Positions 47,722-59,400 of a DNA stretch of 64,000 nucleotides are shown piece after piece. The notes under the pieces were generated by a model that was not told the DNA's origin, ran no database searches, and worked only from the letters and a program-made list of their open reading frames with translations. Position 1 is the stretch's first letter; each line of letters opens with the position of its first letter. The stretch is from Ciona intestinalis (lineage: Eukaryota > Chordata > Ascidiacea > Phlebobranchia > Cionidae): positions 4,351,001 through 4,415,000 of the forward strand of contig NC_020173.2 in the NCBI RefSeq assembly GCF_000224145.3, given 5' to 3'. The translations under genes were made by a program, and so were the position numbers.

Positions 47722-47937
47722 TTATTCATCTTCTTCTGCAGCTTTCGCAGCTTTTATTTGAAGAAGTTTTGGTTCCAGATATTTGAAGCCATTTCCTTTG
47801 TTTATGACGTCATAGAATACGTAGCTGGTTGTAGAATCGAAAACTTTTGCAAAGGCAAATCCACCAGTGATTATGAACAAGGCAAATGTTGAGTTTCGTC
47901 GAAAAATTGGGTACAGTAGGTTGGTTAAGAAGGCCAT
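47722..47937 (-). CDS. Uqcr10: Cytochrome bc1 complex subunit 9 (QCR9/UQCR10)
   Basis: A 71-aa single-exon frame (human 63 aa). LYPIFRRNSTFALFIITGG matches the family's N-terminal arginine pair and single transmembrane helix, and AFAKVFDSTTSYVFYDVINK matches the D..YD.IN region. The C-terminus adds an Ala/Lys/Glu tail (KAAKAAEEDE). It is a small inner-membrane subunit of respiratory complex III. Its start faces RXYLT1 across 785 bp, so the two may share a promoter region. Confidence 0.93.
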   Translation of the reverse strand: MAFLTNLLYPIFRRNSTFALFIITGGFAFAKVFDSTTSYVFYDVINKGNGFKYLEPKLLQIKAAKAAEEDE

Positions 47938-48721
47938 TGTTTTTAGTTGTATGAGAACTTCTAGTTGTACCTATTCTATGATTCCTAAAAAAAACATGTT
48001 TTAGTTAATTAACGATAGATAGTATCATGTTACTTTTATAACACCATTAGTGTTAGTCAACAATTTGTTGGTGTTAAGTAATACTTAACGTTTAAATAAA
48101 AAATCCATATTCTTCCAGAACGTTGCCATAACATACGAATAATTCGGCCCTATTTTAATAACAGTCAGTAACCTCTGCTTTATATTTCCATGCAGTCCCC
48201 TAATTTTACGGACGAGTGAATTTAGCGGTGACCTCTGTTCATAGATATCGGACACAAGCCATGTACAGTGTACACAAAAAAACATGTTTACTAAAATGCT
48301 AGTTTAAAAACTAATTTAATTGTTTAATGGCAGGCGTACGCACTTGCTAATAATATAGCGGGTGTATTACGAATTCACACATTCTTTTTCGTTACACGGT
48401 TTTTGGGCACGTTAATGGTTAAACCATAAATGCGTATTGAATATCCATGATTTTATCTTCACAGAAGTAAAAAAACAACTATTTAGCCGACCAGGAAAGG
48501 TATCGGCATAAACTAATTCTTGTCCTAAACTTTGACAATGCGTATTGTACACATATTCCTAACCAAACATTTTATTGCCATATACATTCAGTCATGCGTA
48601 TCTTTTCACATGTCAGCTGTAAAAACTTTTATCTATTTTATATTCAGTCTTTGTTTAGATGAATTAGTAATAGCAACTACAATTCAATTTTTAACAAAAC
48701 AAGTTTGTGGGCTTATTTGGC
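47938..48721. promoter_or_regulatory. Divergent intergenic region of UQCR10 and RXYLT1
   Basis: This gap lies between two start codons on opposite strands, so promoters for both genes are expected here. No specific motif is claimed and no repeat was recognised. Confidence 0.45.
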
Positions 48722-50729
48722 ATGAGAATCAAGCGTACCGCTGCAGTATTTTGCATGTGCATCGGATACGGACTGGTATCTCTCTTTTCCGCATACACTA
48801 TGATTCAGAAACATGAAACCAAGAGGAAATCAGATTTACACTCTGCTGGTAAGTGAGCTTGGCGCTAATTTAATACCTGTAATATTTTATGTTTATAGAA
48901 TTAGTGGTTCGGCACTAGTGAAGAATCTACCCCGTTACCTAATAACCTCCAACCCCTAACTAACTATTAACCTATTTTCAAATAGTGGTTCCAAAAGCAT
49001 TTCATTCATATAATCAATTACAATATATTTTTTCCTATTTTTTTAAACAGATCTACCGAACTTTCAACAAAAAGAAAATAGCCAAGCCGACAATATAACC
49101 ATACCAAAGTTAGAAATCATTGATACTAGTGGTATAGGCATGTATTTATGGAAACATATACTGATGGCTGATCTACCAGATTATCCAAATGAAGGATGGT
49201 ATCAGTCGAGATTAACTACATCAAAATTTAATCTAAGGTGAAAAATCATGGTTTGGTTTTAAACTCTTTCTGAATAGCATTTATGATTTAAAACTCATTT
49301 TTTTGTAGAAAGGTCATGAATTTAAACGGATAAGGGTTGATACTGCAAATAAAGGCAGGAGACCTTTTTGTTATGCTGTACTCTTTTTGCCACAAGCGTT
49401 TCATTTGTTATAATTTTTTTTATGTTTTATTATGATCCCGTTTCATTTTTTATATTTTTAATTACCAATAATACATGTAAATTTTTTATTATAATTTAAT
49501 ACTTTTATTTTCTATAGATATAATCTTGGAAATGGATTAACTCCATCCCAGTTGCTTGAAGAACCGAGTGGGAATGTTATGCTTGCGTTAAATGGAAGAG
49601 ACAAATCAGTTTCATCTCATGCAGAACTCTGGTTGGACTACATCCTAAAAATGCCACACTTAAAAAATCTTGGTCTTTTATTACTAGGAGATGAGAGTTG
49701 CCACAACACAATGCTAAAGAAGTATTTAAAACATGAAGTTTTGAGGGTTGTGTTTTTAGTCTATGATTCTCCATTGGTTGACAACATTAGAATCTTCCAG
49801 TGGCCTTTGGGCGTTGCATCGTAAGGTTCTGTTTTATCTATTGCTGCCAATCCTGCTCTTAAAATCTTCGTAAATTTTGAAAACTTTCTCAGGTACAGGA
49901 ACTTTCCAAGTGTTAAATCAGAGACTCTTGACATAGAGAAAGAACGTTCATATATATGCAACTTTATTGGAACTGTGTACGCTAATTCTTCAAGGGAAAC
50001 ATTGAAGTCAGAGACTGGCTTCATGAAGAATGGATCAAAGTGCATTTTTAAATACAGGGAAAGGTATGATAGATAATAGTACAATTATACAGCTACATAG
50101 AATGTTCATTTTAATAATTTTATTAATTGCGGTACAATTAATATATAGAGTAGTCTTATAGACTGTTTATTTAATGTGACTGCTTCAGGCTATATATTCA
50201 ATAGAAAAAATTAGTTCATTTATGATAGATCTTTTTAGAAATTACAAAAAAAAGTGCATAAGACAAATGAGAAAACAAACTGTTTAATAATTAGGTCTTA
50301 AACACCTAAATAATTATTTTTTGTAGTTGGTTAACTGAGGAGAGTGCCAAGTCATCAGTAACCTATCAGCATGCATTACTGAACAGTGATTTAACTCTGT
50401 CACCAGTTGGGAAAAATTCTGAATGTTACAGGACATATGAGGCATTAGAATATGGTTCGATTCCTGTAATAGAAAATCAAGTACAACCAAACAGTTGTGA
50501 AGGTACTAAACTGGCACCATACAGCTTATTAAAACAGCACAGTGCACCTGTGTTATATGTGCAAAATTGGAAACAGTTAAAGTCAGTTATTGATACATTT
50601 TCAACTTTTACTCTTAAAGAAAAAATAGAAAAAAGAAGAACATTAATGAAGTGGTATCAGGATTTTAAACTGGCAATGAAGAATTCATTCTTACAAAACA
50701 TGTATAACTTATTTCGGCATAAATCATGA
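48722..50729 (+). CDS. Rxylt1: Ribitol-5-phosphate xylosyltransferase 1 (TMEM5)
   Basis: Five exons, 48722-48848, 49051-49237, 49518-49820, 49893-50063 and 50327-50729, give 396 aa (human 443). The N-terminus is short and basic (MRIKRT) before a single hydrophobic anchor (AAVFCMCIGYGLVSLFSAYT), typical of a type II Golgi enzyme. Diagnostic blocks are IGMYLWKHI, LALNGRDK, VYDSPLVDN.RIFQWPLGVA, YRNFPSV, CNFIGTVYANSSRE, LNSDLTLSPVG.N.ECYR.YEA and YGSIPVIE. RXYLT1 adds xylose to ribitol-5-phosphate on alpha-dystroglycan, in the matriglycan pathway. The gene is convergent with HDDC3, with only 144 bp between stops. Confidence 0.96.
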
Positions 50730-50873
50730 TTTATGCCAAATCATAAAAGTTTTGAGCTAGTTTTTATATATATATTTTGTGCTTTAAGTTTTGTAGATTT
50801 TTATTTCTATGCTTTTAGCGAATCATGACATTATGTTGTGTTTTTCTTGCAGTGCTTTTCAAATCTCAGTAAA

Positions 50874-52013
50874 TCAATTTTCTGTTATGTTTTTTGCTTG
50901 AAAAAGTGCATCAAGTTTTTCTTCCAACATAGAATTTGTATTTCTTAAACCTGCCACTACCTTGAACGCCCATTTAAAATATTCTTCAACCCTTTGTTCG
51001 CTCCAGCCTAAAAAACAACTTTTTGTGTTATTTTCTGTGATGTGTTTTAGTATCTACACAGTTGTACTCTATCTTTTTTTCAGTGTTTTTTTTGCTCTGT
51101 CGATGTTTCACACATTTGTGATTTTATGATCAATGAACCGTTCTGTAACTTATAGCTTCTTGCCTTTTCACACATTCCATACCCTTCTAACAGTTTAGTA
51201 TGATTTGGGACTCGATTTGAATGAATGTTACTTACTTTATCGTCGCAAGGCTGAAAAACGACAGTAATGTTTTTTTTCACACACCTTGTGCGAAGCTTGC
51301 GAGTTACCAAGTATGTTACTTTGTGCAAATCGTGATTAGCAGGCATGAGCAAAACTGAGCTATATACTTTTAAATAGCACACCTAGTAAACTAGTGAAAT
51401 GATATGTTTTACCTTGTGGGGAACACCTGTTCAGGTCTCTAAGGTTGTACAACTTGTCAGCAAGCTTCACCAACTTAGCTTCTCTGCTTTTATGTGGAGC
51501 ATTACAGACTTGTAATTTCTTCCGTTCTTCTTTTGGAAGTGTTTTATCATCCGTTACTTCAGCTACAACAGATCTATTTGAGAAGTAAAAGTAAGTTAGT
51601 ATTCTGATTTAATTAATGGTATGGATCTTGGACATTTAGCTAAACCTGATATCTTTACATTATTTTATGTACTACATAAGATAAGAGGAACATTTCTGTA
51701 TGTAACCCACTTAACAGTTTTTCCAAACAACTCTTCTATTTCTTCAAAAGTAGTTTCAGTATCTTCAACAGTGTCATGCAAAACTGCAGCTTGCAGAACC
51801 ACAAGGTCTTTAATACCCGCTTCTTCACTTAATATATTTGCCACTCCTAAATACATTTTGTAAGTTTGTTCCCATACAAGAGTCTGTACCATTATTTTAG
51901 TTACCAATAGGGTGGTTTATGTATGGTGTCATCTCAGTATCTTTTCTTCTTTGGTCTCTGTGCTTTTTTGCTGCAAAATCGACAGTTTTTAACAAGATTT
52001 GCAGATCAGCCAT
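50874..52013 (-). CDS. Hddc3: MESH1, metazoan SpoT-type (p)ppGpp/NADPH hydrolase
   Basis: Four exons, 52013-51905, 51846-51711, 51573-51413 and 51007-50874, give 179 aa, the same as human HDDC3. The HD-domain metal residues are visible: INHP (His34) and LHDTVED (His60, Asp61). The family blocks [27 protein letters not shown] and [14 protein letters not shown] follow. The enzyme removes 3'-pyrophosphate from ppGpp in vitro and acts as a cytosolic NADPH phosphatase in mammals. Exon 2 ends at the GTGGGT donor, which restores the phase and the conserved F...V sequence. A SINE fragment lies in intron 3. Confidence 0.95.
51225..51330 (-). mobile_element. SINE 3' half in HDDC3 intron
   Basis: TTACTTACTTTATCGTCGCA and GCGAGTTACCAAGTATGTTA, in reverse. 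Confidence 0.7.
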
Positions 52014-52138
52014 TGCCAGTTTTAAATATATTCTATCTAATCCGACAAACCAACAGTTTTTCCACTAAACAAATGCATTATAGTTTTGGCTTTTTACTTT
52101 AAGATAAGGGTCACAAAACAAATACGCCAAAGAAATAG

Positions 52139-52151
52139 TTTATTTTTTATT
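52139..52151 (-). terminator. NDUFB9 polyadenylation signals
   Basis: Two AATAAA hexamers on the minus strand lie about 120-130 nt past the NDUFB9 stop and upstream of the HDDC3 start. They argue for separate transcripts. Confidence 0.5.
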
Positions 52152-52271
52152 AATTATATATTTCACTTGTCAAATAAAATATAATTATATTTGCGGTTCC
52201 ACATCAATCATTAAATAACACATTTTTAGTTTAACATTGTTTGAAACTTCAAGTGAGGAAAAATGAACTAC

Positions 52272-52886
52272 TCAATAAGAATCTTGATCCTTAGGAAACC
52301 AAGTCATTACTTTCGGTCTTTCCAGTGCCCTAGTGACGGTTTTCCACCAAAAAGGAGGATAACCATCTTTCTCCTTGGCAGCGGGCAACTCATCTGTAAG
52401 TGAAACACCCTTTTCAATGTTTTGTTTGTCAGACTCCTTTAACCATTTCATTTCATCTGGCCAGGTTTTCATTCTTGTCTCGCACCATTTTTCACGCTTG
52501 TCAAAGTAGTCTGGAAACATCGCCTTTTGTTGTGGTTCCCAGTGATCCATCGTCGTTTCTGGTAGCTGATGTGTCCAACTTCTCTCATACATTACACCAC
52601 CTGGCTCCTCTGGGAAGATCAAAGGAAATGGGTGCTGGTTTTCCCAAAACTCCTCTTCACCAAGGCGCAGAAGTTGGGTCGCACGTTTGAAATCGGTCTC
52701 ATTTTTGTACTTATCAAATCTTGCCCGCAACAGTGTGCGTTCGTAACAAAAACCAGTACGACCATAACCATACTGATCGGCACACCAACATTCTAGATGG
52801 CGAAGAGATCGCTTATAGAGGCTGAGCACCTTTCGTTTGTGTGAAAGGAATTTGTATAGAGAACCAGCGGGCACACCGCTCGTCAT
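52272..52886 (-). CDS. Ndufb9: Complex I accessory subunit B9 (LYR protein)
   Basis: A single-exon frame of 204 aa (human 179). It has the LYR-type start KVLSLYKRSLRHLE, then ARFDKYKNETD..ATQLL, EEEFWENQHP.P.IFPE.PGG and MFPDYFDKREKW. The end, PPFWWKTVTRALERPK, matches the human PPLWW.IVTRPRERP. NDUFB9 binds acyl carrier protein in the membrane arm of mitochondrial complex I. The extra length is mostly a C-terminal extension and an insertion after the first helix (ADQYGYGRTGF). No introns are present. Confidence 0.95.
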   Translation of the reverse strand: MTSGVPAGSLYKFLSHKRKVLSLYKRSLRHLECWCADQYGYGRTGFCYERTLLRARFDKYKNETDFKRATQLLRLGEEEFWENQHPFPLIFPEEPGGVMYERSWTHQLPETTMDHWEPQQKAMFPDYFDKREKWCETRMKTWPDEMKWLKESDKQNIEKGVSLTDELPAAKEKDGYPPFWWKTVTRALERPKVMTWFPKDQDSY

Positions 52887-53476
52887 CTTTATTCCTCTTG
52901 TATCTCAAATATCTCCTCAAAGCAACTGCGTCTGCGTGTATCTAGAAATGCAACGACTTTGAAGTGCGACACCCAACGGATACCAAACTACATATTGTCG
53001 TACATCAAATTTAGCAGAAATATTACTGCAATCCGCATCGTAATGCCGCAGATATCAATTTAGACAATATAAATTAGGTTTTAAACAAACAAGCGTAATT
53101 TGTCATTGTTCAAACACGTTGTCTACATTAACTTTCTAACTTACAATGCAAAACTTTTACCAACCTGTGGCATGTTAAGTAAAAACTATGTACGCGAATA
53201 GTATTTTTAACTTACTTTTTGTGCAAAGTACAAATGCTTAGTAAAAATATACTCATATCTAATCAATGTTCCCATCTTTGTTTTACCTACTATAGTAAAA
53301 CATACTTTGGAATCTCCTAGACAACTTTTGATACAATCAAATAGCAAGCGTGTCGTCGCGTTCTGTTTGTTTTGGTCAACACAGAAGATAAAGATGTAAC
53401 AGTTTTTTTGGTTGAAAAAGCAAAATACTATACATTTTTTTGGTATTTCCAATCAGCATACAAAATCTGCATCGAC
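52887..53476. promoter_or_regulatory. Divergent intergenic region of NDUFB9 and FBXL13
   Basis: About 590 bp separate two divergent start codons and should contain both promoters. No repeat copy or confident motif was identified. Confidence 0.45.
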
Positions 53477-56400
53477 ATGGCGTCGCTCCAAGGGATTGAT
53501 GGAAAATTGAAAGAATATATTCGCGTTCATCAGCTTCCCGATGTTTATGAGGTAAATGTAAAGCAACTTTTACTACAATATAAATGTCACCGTAAACTGA
53601 ATGACAAATATGTACACACTAACTATAATTGCAGTGTTTATTGACGGGTCTCATCGTTTTATGTCCTGAAGATCCTTTGAAATGGATAGTACAGAGCATT
53701 AAGAAGATTCAAGTCCAAGGACTCTACAATGTTTCATGGTAAATATTTTCAGTAGTCATCAAACAATGTGTATAAAATAAATCCCCACTTCATTAATACA
53801 GTTTTGTTCTGCTTTATTGTTATATGTTTTTCATTGAATATCTCCTGAGGCTTCTGTTCAGTGTTGTCACACATCATAATGAGCTACTTAGATACATGAC
53901 ATATGGTCTTATTTTATTACACTTTATGTTCAACAGTATTCTGTATATTTGACAATTTGGAATTTTTTTTAGTAACTGCTGAGTTGGTACAATGTTAATT
54001 TAGTATTTTTTCCAAAACACTGTAATAGCAATAGGTTTTGAACCCAGGATCCTCTAGTTTAACAGCAACTTTTTAACAAGCTATGTATACGAACACTCTT
54101 TCACTGTGATATGCCGCTTCTATATTCTCTTTTTATCTGTAGAAGTTTTTTGAGATTCAGGAAATGCTTTATATAATATTGAACTTTCTTTTAACAGGGA
54201 TATGTTTGTTCCACCTGATTCAAGACCAAACGTTCGGCAAATGACTGAAAGTTATCTTGATGAAATATTCTTATTTGGGGAGGGAACTGTGGTATGTTAT
54301 TATTGTACACTTTTTTTCCTAAATGTATTTCTAAGAAAATGTTTGTAAAGTGATCACTTAAATATAAGACATGGTAATTTTTAAATATGTTTGTATTTAA
54401 ATAAATGTAGCTTGCTTTATCCTGGGGTGCCAGAAAACAACAATCTTTATAACGCCAATGTATTGTTTCATACGCCTTGTGCCAGATTACCAGTTACCAC
54501 AGAGCAATTGGTGTGTCTTGCACAATAGCACATACGCCCACAGCATTAGCAGCGACAAGCCTTGAACCTATAACCTATGAGGTAGAGGCAGTTGCACTAA
54601 CCACTGTGCTATGACCCCGGAATTATCTTATTTTGTTAATTTAAACTCTTTCATATTACAGCCATCAACAGAGATGTACGCATCTGCATACAACCATTAT
54701 AATACAAAGATGATGAGCATGTGTTTTAGAGGATGGATGAAGTATTATCTTGATAGAAAACATAGGAAAGGAAGAATGTTAAGGAAACTGCAAGAAGCAA
54801 GAAGGTAACTGTTGTATAATATTCCAGTCTAACACTTCTTTAGTATTTGACTGGCCAAATTAATTTTAGCAGCCATTTCACTGTTATGGTAGTTATATTT
54901 TTATCTTATATATATGCTGTTTTCAGATACTACAGGCACAGAATCATGAGAATCCACCTTAGCAGATGGACATCGTGGAAAACTTTTGTAAAAGACAGGC
55001 AAGAGAGTAAGTTGATCATCTTGTTATAGGTAATTTAGGTATATTTAAGTATTACCCCAGCTGAATCATATCTTTTAGCACCTTACTTTTTGGCTTAAAC
55101 CAAAACATTGCCCTTATGCATGTAAATTGTTATCCTAAAGCATTTTAGAAAAAAAAATTCGGTTTAGCATTTTAAAATTAAAAAATGTTACGTCTGTACA
55201 TGTTATAATAATAGGAGGATTTGCGATTGTTGTCTCGATTTGCAACGAATCGAGTTGTCGTCTCATCTTCCGTGCGTGGAGAGCAGTTGCCGTGGATGCG
55301 AGGAAGACCAGGGAGTATTTTGAGAGGTTGGAGCGAGGAGAGCTGGATGAAGATTGTGATACAGAGGATGGTATTCCTACTGATACTTTCAGGTGAATAT
55401 GTAGTATAATTTCTTATATAGGGGTTTAGCAGCCACGTTTTTGTCTGATATAATTGTTCAAGTAGTTTTTACCACTTGTGTGTATAAGACTGTTGTTTTT
55501 TTGCTAGTTCTTTTATTTATGTTATTGTATTATATAACCTGATTTTCACTAATGTATTGGAAGAAATAAATAAATAAATTATGTTAAAAATGTGATTCAA
55601 TCATGTTATGATTTTCAAATATATACAGATTTTTTAATGTTTTTCCACCATACAGAGATGACATATCGTTGCTACCACGGAAATGTGCAATCCAAATTTT
55701 TAGCTTTCTTGACCTGATGGACTTAGGTCGATGTGCACGAGTTTGTCGAGCGTGGAAAGTTATAACTGGAGCTCCAACATTGTGGAGCCATCTTAACTTC
55801 TCTAAAGTTCGATCCAAGTAAGCTTAAAATGCATTAGTTATAAAGTTATATGTATGGTCGACAATTTGGACAACCCATCTGTAACCACTGGGTTGAAGCA
55901 ATTGTTGCTAAGTGTCTTGCCCAAGGATAAATACGCCAATAATGATAGTAGCACAGAACCTTCAACCCATAACTTCATTTTTACTTTGCAGTGTAACTGA
56001 CAAGATGGTGATACAATGTCTTCAAAAATGCCGGCCATACCTTGTACATCTTAACCTTCAACAATGCTACTCTGTCCACTGGCCGACATTTAAATCGATT
56101 TCTGAATGTAGAAACGTGCAGGACCTTAACTTCTCTGAATGTAAAGGTGTTAATGTGAGTGTGTACAATAAGAATCTTATTGAATGAATGAATGAAATTA
56201 TAAGATCTTGGTAACATTTATAAGGGGTTATAATGTATTTCTTGTTGAAAATTTAAAATTTTGTTGAAATGTTGAAATCTTGTTGAAATTTTGTTGAAAT
56301 GTTGAAATCTTGTTGAATTTTTAAATGTAACATTAAATCTCAATTGGTAAAATTGTAAAAAAAGTGTTTTTTAAACATAAATTGTTCAGCAAAATATATT

Positions 56401-59400
56401 GAATTGTTCAGCAAAATATATTGTATTTACATTTTTTATACATTTGCTTAAAATTTGGATTAACTAGAGTAATGAAAAAATACTCTGGAACAACATAAAA
56501 TAATACTACAATACGTGCATATGATGCAGTCCCTACATAAATCTCTTTTAATGACCTTCATTCCATAGGATGAAGTGATGCGTACAATAGCAGAGAGTTG
56601 TCCCACCCTTCTCTACCTTAACATATCACACACTGAGATAACGGATGGAACATTACGTACATTATCACGATGTTGCCTTAACATGCAGTACCTCAGCCTT
56701 GCCTATTGCTCCAAATACACAGACAGGTAAAGATATTTAGCAAATTTGGTTGAATTATTTAATCGATTTTCTTTTAATTACATCTTATCTTTTATTGCTT
56801 ATTCCCTTTTTTGTTCTTTTAATTTAAACCTGATATTCGTTAATGTATTTGAAGATAAATAATAAAAAATCTGGTGCCAATAAAGATAATAAGGTACCAA
56901 ACAAAGAACATTCAAAGAATTATAAAACCGTATCCTCACGACTCCCATAGATCGTTGTTAATTGTTTCAAACACGATCAGGATATTTGGATATTACGTAC
57001 TAAAGGTGTCCCATCTTCCCCACCCCACTATATATGTATATTAACCCCAATCAATATTCGATTTTATATAATAGAGGTCTTCATTACATGGCAAGTGGAA
57101 AGGGGTGTCGGAAATTAACGTACATTGATTTTTCTGGTTGCCTTCAAATAACTGCACAAGGATTCCGTCACGTTGCACACGGTTGTACCAGCCTTCAATC
57201 CATTGTTCTTAACGACATGCCTTCTTTAACCGATTCCTGCATTATTGTAAGTTATTTTACGTATCCAACAAAAGTATAAGGGTAATGGCCCAAATCTGGT
57301 CTAAATCACAGGTCTGTGAAAAGGACCTCATTCATATAAAATATAATCCAGCAAAAGTATTATAACCATATATACTCAGTGGTTAATCTCGTTATAACAA
57401 TAACGAACTCACAATTATCTTAGTAAACAACTTCTTTTGTTTTAAGTGGCCACCGCCTAGCACCTACTTGAGTATGTAAATGGATTTTTACCACACATAA
57501 GTACAATTATACTGCTTGTGTTTAGTACTGTTGGTGTACTATAGCGTTATCCCGGCTTTAAATGAATAAAAGTAACTTATTTCCCCCTGACGGGCCAAAG
57601 ACAGGCTTTTAAGTTATAACACAAGTGTTCTGTTTCATACACACCCTGCTGGGCACTTACGCGTTACCAACTTCATGAGTATTATTATTATTTTATATAT
57701 GGCTGATAATTTAGGCGACCCACGCTTACCATTGTGCCACGGCGGCGGGAATTTCTATTCATTTTAACCTATTTCAGAGCCTGGTTGAAAAATGCACAAA
57801 TCTCCGGTCGGTGTCGCTGATAGGCTCCCCCAACCTAACAGACATGGCTTTTAAAGCTCTTGCACAAGCCAAGAAGCTGCAGAAGCTACGAATAGAATCG
57901 AACCAAAACATCACCGACAATACGTTCAAGACATTGGGCAAAATGTGTCCATACATCGGTCACTTGTAAGTTTTAGCTGAGTGAGATTGGAGTATTTTCT
58001 TAGTCTAGGGTGAGAAGCATACGCCGTTAGCACGTAACATTTCCTAATCGTGCTTTAACAATTACCAATTAACAACGCTCTTTTAAAGTCGTGATAATAC
58101 GGTTATATAATTTTATAAATAATCCTTGTTTACTACCAAATGGCACGATAAGGGAGAATGAAAACATTTCCCATCTTTTTCCTGCCTTTTAAAATCATTA
58201 AATGAACTTTGTCAATTTATTGTCCAAGCTTGAATTGGAAGCGGAAGCCGGCTGCTCGGTAATTTCAATTCAACGTCAGGTCCGCATTTATAACTGAACA
58301 AAAATAGACTTGCATATTCAATGCAGAACTTTAAATTCGTCTAACGTCTAACATGTTGTAAATATAAAAAATCAAAACAATAATAAAACAATTTCTGGTA
58401 CGTGTGCTTACGAAAAACGAATATGTAATGCAGTTTTGGTGACAATTGTGAAAATTCATGTCTATTTAAAAGAAAAAAGTAATTTTAGAAAATACTTTGT
58501 CAAAGCGCTGTGATCTACTTAGGAGGTCATATGACATATAACAAAGAGCAAGCACTCTACGCACGCGTAAAACATCTGCCTTTAACGTTAAATAAACATC
58601 ATAAAATTACGTAAATGTTGCTACCGTAAACTTAGACTAACTTTAAATATATTAAAAACATTACAGGCATAAAAATAATACAAACAATAAACTGTGTTAA
58701 GATTCGGAGTCACTACAGTGTTCTGAAAAAAAGACCGTTCTTATCGATTACCGTTCATCTCATTTGATCAATCTCATACGTTATAACGTATTACGGCCCA
58801 CAGTGAATTCGATATTAATAAATCGTACTGTTGAGTGTGGGATTACGTTAGCAGCTAAATCCCATATTTCTTTATCGTGTTTTAACAATACCCAACACTC
58901 TTTTAGAGTCGTGGGTCTGCGGTTGCATAGTTCTGTAAACTATTCTTTGTTTATACAAAATGGGACAATAAAAGAGGATGAAAACTGTCTCATCTTACCC
59001 CACATTAATACACTTGTCATATTCGTATTGATGCGGTCACACGGTTATTCGCAATAACAACCACAGTTGGTGTGATTAAAATTCCAATGTGCCCTAATTT
59101 GCATATTAGTTTACGTTCGACGTCATATCTAGTATTGGATTTGCGTTTTTATCATCGTCATTTCCTGCAAGTTATATGCAAGACATCTAGCCCTTTATGT
59201 AGTGCATTATAATTAAGTTGCATTTATTGTTATTTGCCTTTTATTTTAGAATTTTAGATCAACACTTTGAATCTCATATACACAGCAGTATAAACAGTAC
59301 TGTATGGTAAGGTGGTAGCACCTAAATTCCGTATTGATTCATCGTGTTTTGAACAATTTTAATGTCGTGAGGATATGGTTATACTGAATGGGACGAGAAA